A stretch of DNA of 64,000 nt, taken from the NCBI RefSeq assembly GCF_000425065.1, contig NZ_KE384301.1:124001-188000 (forward strand), given 5' to 3'. Positions 17,188 to 25,341 of this stretch are shown here, piece by piece (within the stretch, counting starts at the first letter, position 1; each line of letters opens with the position of its first letter). The stretch comes from Actinomadura rifamycini DSM 43936 (GTDB lineage Bacteria; Actinomycetota; Actinomycetes; Streptosporangiales; Streptosporangiaceae). The notes below the pieces were generated by a model. The model was not told where the DNA came from. It did not search any database and saw only the letters and a program-made list of their open reading frames with translations. A program made the position numbers and the translations under genes.

Positions 17188-18159
17188 GTGAAGCCGCTCG
17201 AGCTCGACGAAGTGGAACCGGACGACACGCGGACCGCGCTGGGCGGGAAGTGCCGCGGCCTCGCCGTGCTGCGGCGCCACGGGTTCCGCGTGCCCGCGAC
17301 ATGGGTGCTGCCGGCCGGACCCTCCCCGGCCGATCTCGGCGGCGCCGACCTCGGCGGGCTCGCCGGCCCGGGTTCGTGGGCCGTCCGCAGCTCCGCCGCC
17401 GTCGAGGACGGGCCGGAGCACTCCTTCGCCGGGCTCTTCCGCACCGAACTGGGAGTCCCGTTCGACGGCCTGCCGGGCGCCATCGCCCGGGTCGCCGGCT
17501 CCGGGGCGGCCGAGCGCGTCCGGGCTTACCAGGCCAGGGCCGGCCTCGCCGTCCGGGACGTCGAGGTGGCCGTCGTGCTCCAGCGGTACGAGCCGCCCCG
17601 GGCGGCCGGAGTGTGGATCGGACGGACGCCGGACGCCGGCCGCCTGGAGTGGGCGTCCGGCGAGGCCGAGGAGTGCACCGGCGGGAGCGGCACCGGGCCC
17701 GCCGGGCGGGCCTGCCTCGGAGTGCAGCGCGCTCTCGGAGGCGTGGCGGACCTGGAGTTCGCCGTCCTGGAGTCGGGATTGACCTGGGTGCAGTACCGGC
17801 CGGTCACCCGGCCGGTGCCCGAACGGGTCGAGAACGCCGGGCCGCTCACCGGCGTCCCCGCGTCACCGGGCGTCGCGACGGGGACGGTGGCGCGCCCGGC
17901 CGATCCGTACGACCCGTCCTGGCGGCCCGGGTCGGTACTGGTGATCGCCGACACCGGTCCGGACTGGGTGCCGCTCATGGCGGAGGCGGCCGCCATGGTC
18001 ACCACCGTCGGCGGGAATCTGTGCCACGCCGCCATCGTCGCCCGCGAGCTGGGCGTCCCCTGCGTCACCGGGGTCCGGGACGCGCTCCTGAGGCTGGGCG
18101 ACGGAACGCGCGTCACGGTCGACGGGGGCGCCGGCGTCGTCAGGGTGACCGGGCGATGA
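17188..18159 (+). CDS. Compact PEP-synthase-like protein (short ATP-grasp + phosphohistidine domain)
   Basis: 323 residues. Residues about 19-206 resemble a shortened PPDK/PEP-synthase nucleotide-binding domain: GGKCRGLAVLRRHGFRVP, WAVRSSAAVEDGPEHSFAG, VAVVLQRY, and the closing DLEFAV..LTWVQYRPVTRP, which matches the usual DIEWA..LQARPIT. Residues about 215-323 form the swivelling domain with catalytic H280 in GGNLCHAAIVARELGVP. Family enzymes split ATP into AMP and phosphate through this histidine and phosphorylate or activate a substrate. At about 320 residues it is far shorter than PEP synthase (about 800). TATCCT (17175-17180) lies 7 nt before the GTG. It converges on and overlaps the ACP gene by 20 nt. 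Confidence 0.78.
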   Translation: MKPLELDEVEPDDTRTALGGKCRGLAVLRRHGFRVPATWVLPAGPSPADLGGADLGGLAGPGSWAVRSSAAVEDGPEHSFAGLFRTELGVPFDGLPGAIARVAGSGAAERVRAYQARAGLAVRDVEVAVVLQRYEPPRAAGVWIGRTPDAGRLEWASGEAEECTGGSGTGPAGRACLGVQRALGGVADLEFAVLESGLTWVQYRPVTRPVPERVENAGPLTGVPASPGVATGTVARPADPYDPSWRPGSVLVIADTGPDWVPLMAEAAAMVTTVGGNLCHAAIVARELGVPCVTGVRDALLRLGDGTRVTVDGGAGVVRVTGR

Positions 18160-18394
18160 GCAGTTCGTACAGGTCCCCCACGGTCTCCACGTCGACGATG
18201 GCGGGCACATCGATCAGCGACGTGCCGTAGGTCAGCTCCAGGACGACGAGCAGCTCCAGGGCGTCGAGGGAGTCGAGCCCCAGTCCGCGCGCGATATCGT
18301 CCTCCGGGCGGATCGTGCGCCGGATCCGCTTGGCGGTCTCGTAGGCGTCCTCCAGGACGGTGAGGAACTCATCCAGCGAAGGCCGACTCGACAT
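18140..18394 (-). CDS. Acyl carrier protein
   Basis: 84-residue carrier protein. The phosphopantetheine attachment serine is S42 in GLGLDSLDALELL, and the surrounding acidic helix pattern is typical of type II ACPs. It is the last gene of the nine-gene minus-strand operon and its start overlaps the upstream gene by 26 nt. The fatty-acyl-AMP ligase in the operon is the obvious loading enzyme, and the acyl-CoA dehydrogenase and the two SDRs could act on the tethered acyl chain. No phosphopantetheinyl transferase is present here. Confidence 0.88.
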   Translation of the reverse strand: MSSRPSLDEFLTVLEDAYETAKRIRRTIRPEDDIARGLGLDSLDALELLVVLELTYGTSLIDVPAIVDVETVGDLYELLIARSP

Positions 18395-19874
18395 GGACCT
18401 CTCCCGTCGTTCCGTCGATGGTGATCAGATCCCCCGGGCGCAGCGCGGAGACGTCGGGGTGGCCGACCACGGCGGGCAGCCGGTGCTCGCGGGCCAGGAT
18501 GGCGATGTGGGACATCGCGCTGCCCCGCCCCGTGACGACCCCGCCGACCAGGCCCAGCAGGGGCGCGGCATCGGCGTCCGCCGACTCGCAGACCAGGATC
18601 GCGGACCCGTCCTCCGGGACGTCGTCGGCGGGCGGGTGCACCACCACGCCCGTCACGCGGCCGGGCGACACTCCCCGGGCGCGGGCCGCGCCGGGCCGCA
18701 CCGGCCCCGCCCCGCCGGAGAAGTCGAGGCGGTCGGGCATCGGCGTCCCGACCGCCTCGGCGCAGGCGGCCGCGCGGTCGGCCGCGCGGTCGGCGAGGCC
18801 GGGAGCGAGGTGGACGCGGCGGAGCTCCTCGATCGTGAGGTAGGGCCATTCCGTGTCGTCCAGCGACCAGTGGCGGGCCAGCTCCGGCAGCACCCTGCGG
18901 TGAACGTGGAGCGTCCGCATGACCAGGGATTTCGAGTGCTCCCTGGAGGCCATCATCTCCGCCATGATCCGGGCGAGCGCGCCGACCGGGTGACGGCGCC
19001 GCCGGCTCAGCATGCCGATCGCGGCCTCGGCCGGGTCGACGACGGGATCGGTGCCGGGGCCGCCGCCGGGCTCGGAGCCGGGTCCGGTGCCCCGCCGGAC
19101 GGCGAACCGGGACCACGGCTCCCGCCCCTCGGCCACCTCGTAGAACGAGGTGCCCAGGAACTCGCCGGGCGCGAGGTCGCCGGTGAAGGCGTGCAGCCGG
19201 TCCCACACCAGTTCCCCGGGCCGGTTGAGCCACGGGGTGACGGTCTCGGCGTGCGGGACCATCAGGCCGTTCACCCGCCGTTGCACGACGGCGAGCGGCA
19301 CCAGCCCGGTGGCGGCGACGATGTGGGCGTCCCAGGCGTCGTCCAGGATCGGCGCGGCGCGCGTGAGGACCTCCACCATGCCCGCCTCGCTGCGCAGCGA
19401 CACGGCGGTACGGGCGAGCATCTCCAGGTCGGCGACCTCCTCCTCCAGCCGCAGCAGCGACGGGCCGAGCCGGGTCAGCTCGCGGATCAGCCGCGGCAGC
19501 GCGGCGGCCTGCCGCAGCCCGCCCTCCCGCGCCTTCCCGAGCCGCGGCGGGCGGGTGCCCTCGAAGTAGGCGGCGGTGACGTCCTCGGGGCTCACCATGG
19601 GCAACCGGCTCGCCAGCCGCGTGTAGGCGGACAGGTTGTGGTAGGGCTTGCACGCGAAGTAGCCGACGAAGACGTAGTGGCCGCCCTGGGCCCAGGAGCG
19701 CTCCCCCCAGCAGCGCCGGACCAGGCGCCGGGTGGCCCGTTCCATGGGCGTGCCGACCAGCGACCAGGACACGGGCGAGATCCGGTCCGGCGCGACCTCC
19801 CCGAAGTTCCCGGCGCTGTAGACGGGGAACGCCGGGTTCGGGTCGACGTCGATCGGCGGGAAGCGCGGGTTCAT
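18369..19874 (-). CDS. Rifampicin-phosphotransferase/PEP-synthase-like protein lacking the ATP-grasp domain
   Basis: 501 residues. The N-terminal part, VYSAGNFGEVAPDRISPVSWSL (about 19-39), matches the NxGEVxPGxVTPLTW start of the substrate domain of rifampicin phosphotransferase-like proteins. A helical middle region has MMASREHSKSLVMR and WPYLTIEELRRV. The swivelling domain carries H456 in GRGSAMSHIAILAREHRLPAVVG. The ATP-grasp half that normally precedes these domains is missing, while the convergent neighbour at 17188 supplies one. I infer a split two-protein phosphotransferase or ligase. It overlaps the SDR stop by 4 nt. PigC-type prodigiosin ligases are a precedent for this fold in secondary metabolism. 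Antibiotic resistance is not implied. Confidence 0.75.
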   Translation of the reverse strand: MNPRFPPIDVDPNPAFPVYSAGNFGEVAPDRISPVSWSLVGTPMERATRRLVRRCWGERSWAQGGHYVFVGYFACKPYHNLSAYTRLASRLPMVSPEDVTAAYFEGTRPPRLGKAREGGLRQAAALPRLIRELTRLGPSLLRLEEEVADLEMLARTAVSLRSEAGMVEVLTRAAPILDDAWDAHIVAATGLVPLAVVQRRVNGLMVPHAETVTPWLNRPGELVWDRLHAFTGDLAPGEFLGTSFYEVAEGREPWSRFAVRRGTGPGSEPGGGPGTDPVVDPAEAAIGMLSRRRRHPVGALARIMAEMMASREHSKSLVMRTLHVHRRVLPELARHWSLDDTEWPYLTIEELRRVHLAPGLADRAADRAAACAEAVGTPMPDRLDFSGGAGPVRPGAARARGVSPGRVTGVVVHPPADDVPEDGSAILVCESADADAAPLLGLVGGVVTGRGSAMSHIAILAREHRLPAVVGHPDVSALRPGDLITIDGTTGEVHVESAFAG

Positions 19875-20830
19875 GCGAAGACCTCCCGGCCCGTCGCCTC
19901 GAGGTATCCGGCCGGGCAGCGCGGCGGACCGCCCGGGACGGCGTCCAGGACGGACGGGTCCAGGTCGAACCACGGCTCCGCGTAGCCGAGGAGGGCGTCC
20001 GGCGTCCCGGTGCGGGACGCGAGGAGGCGCTGCAGGCGGCCCACCGTCGCGCTGTCGACGATGCGCGGGACGCGGCCGAGGGGGCGGCACAGCGCCCGCA
20101 GCACCTCCGCGAGCGTGGGGTCCGCGGGGTCGAACCAGGTCCAGGTGCGTCCCGAGGCGGGCGTCTCGACCGCGCGGTGCACCACCTCCGCCGCACCCGT
20201 CACCTCGCCCGCGTAGCACGGGAACTCCCCGCCCTCGCGCAGGTGGACCGGGTACCCCTGGAGCAGCGGCGGCAGGACGGCGAGCAGGCCGTGCCGCGCC
20301 GACAGGGTGCCCGCCGCCGGGGGGACGCCCAGGAGCGGGCCGAACCGCACGCTCGTGGACGGCACGTCACGGGCCGCCCGCACGAGACTCTCGGCGACGT
20401 ACTTGCCGTACTCGTACCAGTTCCGGAACGTCTGGCCGACGTACAGTTCGCGGTTCCCGACCCGGCCGGACGCGCGTCCGAGCGCGAGCAGCGACGAGAC
20501 GTGGACGAGCCCGGTGAACCGGTCGCACGTGCGGGCCAGGCCGAGCACGCTGCGGATCCCCGCGGCGTGCAGGTCCAGGGCCGTGTCCGGCCCGCAGTCC
20601 CAGTCGACGCTGCCGAAGGCGGTCACGATGTGGGTCACCTCGGCCCTGACCTCCTCGAGCGCCGCGCCCGCCAGCGCGAGCGCCGGCCGGGTCACGTCGC
20701 CCCGCAGGGTGCGCCGCGCGGGTCCGCCGCCGGAGCGGCTGAGGCCGATCACCTCGTGGCCGGCCCGCTCCAGGCGGGCGCACACCGCGCCGCCCAGGTA
20801 GCCCGAGGCGCCCACGACGAGGACCTTCAT
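19871..20830 (-). CDS. NAD(P)-dependent extended SDR, epimerase/reductase-like (first)
   Basis: 319 residues with an N-terminal Rossmann fold (VGASGYLGG, residues 5-13) and the catalytic Tyr/Lys pair in YEYGKYVAE. The C-terminal half is substrate-specific. It could be a nucleoside-sugar-type epimerase, a thioester reductase-like enzyme or a 3-beta-hydroxysteroid-dehydrogenase-like reductase; sequence alone does not decide. It overlaps both neighbours by 4 nt. It is distantly similar to the adjacent SDR, suggesting old duplication or two successive reductions. Confidence 0.8.
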   Translation of the reverse strand: MKVLVVGASGYLGGAVCARLERAGHEVIGLSRSGGGPARRTLRGDVTRPALALAGAALEEVRAEVTHIVTAFGSVDWDCGPDTALDLHAAGIRSVLGLARTCDRFTGLVHVSSLLALGRASGRVGNRELYVGQTFRNWYEYGKYVAESLVRAARDVPSTSVRFGPLLGVPPAAGTLSARHGLLAVLPPLLQGYPVHLREGGEFPCYAGEVTGAAEVVHRAVETPASGRTWTWFDPADPTLAEVLRALCRPLGRVPRIVDSATVGRLQRLLASRTGTPDALLGYAEPWFDLDPSVLDAVPGGPPRCPAGYLEATGREVFA

Positions 20831-21945
20831 CCGGGGAACCTCGCCATCGAGCCGCCGGCGGCCACGGCGTCGGGCCGCCGCGGCGGCCCGAACAGCAGCC
20901 CGGCGAGCAGGCCGAGGCCGGCTTCCGGGAGCCCGCCGCCGAGCAGGGCCGCCAGCCGCGACCGGTCGAAGACGCGGTCCAGCCCGACGTAGCGCAGCCC
21001 GATGAGCGCGTTGTGCGCCGTCGGCGTCAGCGGCAGGAACCGGTGGGCGTTCTGGCTCGTCCAGACGATCTGGCGGGCCGACGCGGAGACGACGCGGGGC
21101 GCGCGCCGGAACCGCTCCGGATCGGCGGTGAACGCCGCGTCCAGCAGGCCGCGGACGCTGGGAGCCGTCTCGCCCAAGCCGAGATGGCAGATCAGCGCCT
21201 CGGTGCCCGGCAGCCCCGCCAGCCGGCGCACCGCCCGCAGCAGCGTGCGCGCGGCCACGTCCCTGGGGAGCGCGTCCACCCGCGCGGCGGGCATCGCGGG
21301 CAGCACTCCGCCGGGCAGGTCGTCCCAGCGGTCCGCGAGCATGTAGAGGGAGTTGCGGCGGAGCGTCCGCCCCGTCGCGCTGTTGCCCACCAGCGCGCAC
21401 AGCCGGAGGATCAGCAGCGGGGAGTCCTCGCCGGCCAGCGCCGTCAGGCGCCGCTCCGCCAGCAGCTTGGCCTGCTCGTAGACCGTCCGGTCGGCACGGC
21501 GCGGGTAGGGCTGTTCGGCGACCGCGCCGACCGCGCCGCCGGCCGCGTAGGCCGACCCGGCGTACAGGTAGGGGATGCGGCGCCCGGACAGCGCGGTGAG
21601 CTCCCGGGCCAGGAGGTACCCGTGCTCGGCGCCCAGCACGTGCGTGGCGTAGATGTCGCTGCCGCGTCCGGCCCAGTTGGTCTGGCCGGCGAGGTTCACG
21701 ACGGCGTCGGCCTCGTCCGCGAGCCGCCGGACCGCGGCCTCGTCCAGGCCCCAGCGGTGCACCCGCACATCGCCCCGCACGGGTTCGCCGACCAGCGCCG
21801 GATCGGGCGGCCGCAGCCGCCCCGCCGTCCGGCGTCCCGGCTCCGGGACGCGCAGCAGCGGGATCATCGTGCAGCCCGCCTCGCCCATCGTCTCCAGCAG
21901 GCCGGCGCCGAGCTGACCGGTGGCGCCCGCCACCAGGAGCCTCAT
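20827..21945 (-). CDS. NAD(P)-dependent extended SDR, thioester-reductase-like (second)
   Basis: 372 residues. Nucleotide-binding motif VAGATGQLGAG near residues 5-15, VVNLAGQTNW in the position of the NNAG motif, and the catalytic YEQAKLLAE. Longer than the neighbouring SDR, with a distinct C-terminal region (residues about 260-372) containing RQIVWTSQNAHRFLPLTP. In an operon with a fatty-acyl-AMP ligase and an ACP, reductive release or modification of an acyl thioester is a reasonable but unproven role. Coupled by ATGA overlaps on both sides. Confidence 0.78.
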   Translation of the reverse strand: MRLLVAGATGQLGAGLLETMGEAGCTMIPLLRVPEPGRRTAGRLRPPDPALVGEPVRGDVRVHRWGLDEAAVRRLADEADAVVNLAGQTNWAGRGSDIYATHVLGAEHGYLLARELTALSGRRIPYLYAGSAYAAGGAVGAVAEQPYPRRADRTVYEQAKLLAERRLTALAGEDSPLLILRLCALVGNSATGRTLRRNSLYMLADRWDDLPGGVLPAMPAARVDALPRDVAARTLLRAVRRLAGLPGTEALICHLGLGETAPSVRGLLDAAFTADPERFRRAPRVVSASARQIVWTSQNAHRFLPLTPTAHNALIGLRYVGLDRVFDRSRLAALLGGGLPEAGLGLLAGLLFGPPRRPDAVAAGGSMARFPG

Positions 21946-23120
21946 TCGCCGGTCCCGACGGTGGCGTCGTAGGCGGCGAAGTCGGGGACGAGCCCGGACG
22001 CCACCATCTCCCACATCATCTCGTCCGTCCCGCCGCCGACCCGGCCGATCCGGACGTCCCGCCACATCCTCGCCATGGGTGTCTCGTCCTCCAGGTATCC
22101 GGCGCCGCCGAACAGGTGCATGCATTCGGTGACCGTCTTCTCCGCGAACCGGACGGCGGTGACCTTCAGCGCGGCCGCCTCCCGCGCGCCCGCGCCGCCC
22201 GGCTGGAACGCCGTCGCGGCCGCGCCGTGCACCCCGGAGCGCAGCACGACCAGTTCGGCCTGGAGCCGCGCCAGCCGCAGGCGGAGCGCCTGGTGCTCGA
22301 TCAGCGGCCGGCCGAACTGCTCGCGGCGGTGCAGGTGCGCGCAGGCCAGCCCGATCGCCAGCTCGCACACCCCGACCGCGTGCGCCGCGACGGCCATCCG
22401 CTCGTGGCTCAGCGCCCACGTCGCCACGGTCAGGCCGAGCCCGGGGCGGCCCACCATCGCCTCGCCGGGGACCCACGTGTCGACCGCCGTCCAGGTGGTG
22501 TCCAGCGACGCGGTGCCCAGCTTGGTCAGCCTGCGGACCTCGCGCAAACCCTCGGCGGGGACCTGGACCAGGCTGAGGGCGGCGAGGCCCGAGTCGCCCG
22601 TACGGCACAGGAGCAGGGCGAAGTCGGCGGCACGCCCCAGCGACAGGAACTTCTTCTCACCGCGCACCCGCCAGCCCGTCCCGTCCCGGACCGCCGTGGT
22701 CGCGATGCCGTTCAGATCCGAGCCGCCGGTGGGCTCGGACGCGCCGAAGCAGCCGACCAGATCGCCGCTCAGCACGCCCTCCAGCGTGCCCGCGAGCAGG
22801 TCCGACCGGCCGTACCGGGTGAGGGCCGCGGCCACGGTCTCCACCACGACGCCGACGCCGATGCCGACACCGCCCGCCCGGGCCAGTTCCTCCGCCAGGA
22901 TCGCGGCGCGCCCCGGATCGCCGCCCGGACCCGGCGTCCAGCGTTCCCGGATCAGCCCGGTGCGGCCCAGCGCGGCGAGCGCCGCGCGGGGGAACTCGCC
23001 CGCCTCCTCCGCCGCCGGCACCAGCGGCATGATCCCGTCGTCCACGGCGGCGCGGACCCGGTCGCGGAAGGCGTCCACGTGCGGGCCGGTGAGGCCGGCC
23101 CCGTACAGCGGCGGCGTCAC
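21942..23120 (-). CDS. Acyl-CoA (or acyl-ACP) dehydrogenase
   Basis: 392-residue flavoprotein of the ACAD family. Signatures are CFGASEPTGGSDLNGI and WRVRGEKKFLSLG in the flavin/substrate region, LHRREQFGRPLIEHQALRLRLA in the helical C-terminal domain, and MHLFGGAGYLEDETPMARMWRDVRI. The canonical YEGT glutamate position reads GGGT, so the base may lie elsewhere, as in isovaleryl-type members. It likely introduces a 2,3-double bond into the acyl chain activated by the upstream ligase; ligase-ACP-ACAD sets acting on ACP-bound chains are known in lipopeptide pathways. GTG 23120 overlaps the ligase stop. Confidence 0.88.
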   Translation of the reverse strand: MTPPLYGAGLTGPHVDAFRDRVRAAVDDGIMPLVPAAEEAGEFPRAALAALGRTGLIRERWTPGPGGDPGRAAILAEELARAGGVGIGVGVVVETVAAALTRYGRSDLLAGTLEGVLSGDLVGCFGASEPTGGSDLNGIATTAVRDGTGWRVRGEKKFLSLGRAADFALLLCRTGDSGLAALSLVQVPAEGLREVRRLTKLGTASLDTTWTAVDTWVPGEAMVGRPGLGLTVATWALSHERMAVAAHAVGVCELAIGLACAHLHRREQFGRPLIEHQALRLRLARLQAELVVLRSGVHGAAATAFQPGGAGAREAAALKVTAVRFAEKTVTECMHLFGGAGYLEDETPMARMWRDVRIGRVGGGTDEMMWEMVASGLVPDFAAYDATVGTGE

Positions 23121-24787
23121 GGCCGGGCCCCCGCGTGCTCGGACGAGGCCAGCAGCGGGCCGTCGATCTCCCCTGCCAGCAGCCGCCGCCACATCGTGCG
23201 GCGGCGGGGCTTGCCGCTGGAGGTCAGCGCGATCACGCCCGCCTTCACCCGCACGACGCGGACGGTCACGTCCGGACCCACCAGCGGGGCGAGGCAGGCG
23301 ACGACGTTCTCCGCGGACGGCGCCGCCGTGAGCACGCACACGGTCGGCTCGTCACCCAGGTACCCGGCGAGCACGGCGGTCCGCTGCCGGGTGAGCAGCC
23401 CTTCCTCCGCGAGCGCCGCTTCGAGGTCCTCGACGTACACGTTGCGCCCGCGCACCTGGAGGCTGTCGCCGATGCGGCCCACCACGTACAGCTCCCCGTC
23501 GAGCAGGAAGCCCGCGTCGCCGGTGAACAGCTCGCCGTCCTCGAACCGGGTGGCCCGGTCCTCCTGTTCGCTGGTGTGGCCCAGCGCCACCGACGGCCCG
23601 CGCACGGCGATCTCTCCGAGGCTCCCGTCCGGGAGAGCGCGGCCGGCGTCGTCGACGATCCGCACCGTGAGCCCGTCGAGCGGAGTCCCGCAGCCCACGT
23701 GCCAGGTCCCGGGTCCGGCGGGCGGGCGGCGCGAGACCGTCGCCGAGCCGACCAGCGGCAGCGGCTCGCCCATCCGGACGGGTCCGGGGGCGACCGCGAC
23801 GGCTCTCGCGACCCGGCCCAGCGGTGCGCAGGAGACGCCGAGCGTGGCCTCCGCCAGCCCGTAGGCGGGTCTCAGCGCCGACGGGCGCAGGCCGCAGGGG
23901 CCGAGCAGCTCCAGGAACGCGGCGGCCGCGTCCAGGCGGACCCGTTCCGCGCCGGTGACGATCGCCTCGACCCCGGACAGGTCCAGCCCGCCGAGCCGGT
24001 CGGGCCGGACGCGCCGCACGACGTACTCCAGGCCGAAGTTGGGCACCAGCATGACCGTGCCCGGCCGGCCGTGGTGCTCGCGCAGCCAGCGCAGCGGCTG
24101 CTGGACGAACTGCTCGGGCCGCATCAGCCCGACGGACTCCCCTCGGACCACCGGGGTGAGCAACCCGAAGATCAGACCGAGGTCGTGGTACAGCGGCAGC
24201 CAGGACACGCCGGTGCCCGCCGCCCGGTCGGCCCAGCGCTGCCCGATCATCGCGATGTTGGCCTCCAGGTTGCCCCGGCTCACCCTGACGCCGCGGGCCC
24301 TGCCGCGCGAACCCGAGGTGAACTGCAGGAGGGCCGTCTCCGCCGGCGTCCACGATCCGGGCGCGGCGTCGCGCGCGTCCGGGGGCGGGAGGACCGCGCG
24401 GGACGGCCCGGCGACGTCGGCCGCCACCTCGGCCAGGTCCCGTTCCGCGAGGACCAGGGCGGCGCCGCACTCCTCGATCACGTGCGCCGCGTGCGCACGC
24501 CACCGCCGGGTGTCGCCGAGGGCGGCGGGCGGGGCGAGCGGCGCCGGGGTGCCGCCGGCCGCGAGGACCCCGAAGAACGCGGCGGCGAACCCGGGCCCGG
24601 TCCGGTGCAGGACGGCGACGGCCTGCCCGGTGGTGAGCCCGTGGTCGCGCACGTCGCGGGCGGTCGCGCGGACGAGCTCGGCGAGCCGCGTGTACGGGAC
24701 GGACTCCCAGGTGCCGTCGTCGGTCAGGTACCGCAGTCCTTCGGACGCCGACGGCGCGTCGAGCCATTCCAGGAGCCCGGCGGTCAC
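23117..24787 (-). CDS. Fatty-acyl-AMP ligase / acyl-CoA synthetase (ANL superfamily)
   Basis: 556 residues. Adenylation motifs: LLQFTSGSRGRARGV (P-loop), SWLPLYHDLGLIFGLL (typical of FAAL enzymes), AYGLAEATLG, GELFTGDAGFLLDGELYVVGRIGD, and the C-terminal SSGKPRR containing the catalytic lysine. The motif style and the operon ACP suggest that it forms acyl-AMP and loads the ACP instead of making free acyl-CoA; that is inference. It starts at GTG 24787, overlapping its upstream neighbour by 4 nt. Confidence 0.88.
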   Translation of the reverse strand: MTAGLLEWLDAPSASEGLRYLTDDGTWESVPYTRLAELVRATARDVRDHGLTTGQAVAVLHRTGPGFAAAFFGVLAAGGTPAPLAPPAALGDTRRWRAHAAHVIEECGAALVLAERDLAEVAADVAGPSRAVLPPPDARDAAPGSWTPAETALLQFTSGSRGRARGVRVSRGNLEANIAMIGQRWADRAAGTGVSWLPLYHDLGLIFGLLTPVVRGESVGLMRPEQFVQQPLRWLREHHGRPGTVMLVPNFGLEYVVRRVRPDRLGGLDLSGVEAIVTGAERVRLDAAAAFLELLGPCGLRPSALRPAYGLAEATLGVSCAPLGRVARAVAVAPGPVRMGEPLPLVGSATVSRRPPAGPGTWHVGCGTPLDGLTVRIVDDAGRALPDGSLGEIAVRGPSVALGHTSEQEDRATRFEDGELFTGDAGFLLDGELYVVGRIGDSLQVRGRNVYVEDLEAALAEEGLLTRQRTAVLAGYLGDEPTVCVLTAAPSAENVVACLAPLVGPDVTVRVVRVKAGVIALTSSGKPRRRTMWRRLLAGEIDGPLLASSEHAGARP

Positions 24788-25341
24788 GGCAGCTCCAGGG
24801 TGAGCCGCAGGTCGCGGTGCAGTTCCATCCAGACCTCGTGGTAGGAGTCGCAGAGCACGCCGGTCAGCGCGGTGGAGTCCCCGGACTCGAAGCGGTCGCG
24901 CGCGGCGGTGAGGCGGCTCGCGTACCTGGCGTAGCGGGGCCGTGCGCCGGCCATCCGCTCCGCCACCGCGAGCAGGTCCCGGTGCAGCTCCGCCAGTTCC
25001 GCGCGGGCGGCCGCCTCGGCCGTCTCCCCGAGTTGCCGGCGGGTGCACAGGTCCTTGACGCGGTGGTCGAGCGGCAGGAACCGCTCGTGGCAGGCGCGCA
25101 GCACCCCGGCGGCATCGGGCGCGAGGTCCGCGCGCAGCTCCGCCGCGTGCAGCGACCGTCCCCGGGCGGTGACCCGCCACGCCTCGCGGGCGGCCACGAA
25201 GACCGCCGTGCCCGCGGCGGCGTGGTCCTGCGCGGCGCGCCGGACGGCGGGCTCGGGGCGGCCGGTCATCAGCGTCAGGTGCGCGGTTCCCGCCGTCCCC
25301 TTCACGCACAGGGCGTGCAGCACCTCGAAAGCGTCCCTCAC
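24784..25341 (-). CDS. Winged-helix-like protein of unknown role
   Basis: 185 residues. The N-terminal 80 residues (DAFEVLHALCVKGTAGTAHL..LTLMTGRPEPAVRRAAQDHAAAG..WRVTARGRSLHAAEL) read like a winged helix: helix, recognition helix, then a T..GR wing. A helical region follows with FLPLDHRVKDLCTRRQ and SYHEVWMELHRDLRLTL. I recall similar actinobacterial proteins encoded near PEP-utilising phosphohistidine proteins, which fits this operon, but cannot verify it here. It may be a regulator or a non-DNA-binding adaptor. It overlaps both neighbours by 4 nt. Confidence 0.6.
   Translation of the reverse strand: MRDAFEVLHALCVKGTAGTAHLTLMTGRPEPAVRRAAQDHAAAGTAVFVAAREAWRVTARGRSLHAAELRADLAPDAAGVLRACHERFLPLDHRVKDLCTRRQLGETAEAAARAELAELHRDLLAVAERMAGARPRYARYASRLTAARDRFESGDSTALTGVLCDSYHEVWMELHRDLRLTLELP

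Noticed and set aside
18369..19874. Calling the phosphohistidine protein a rifampicin-resistance phosphotransferase
   Set aside because: It lacks the ATP-grasp domain and sits in a biosynthetic-type operon, so only fold-level similarity can be claimed.
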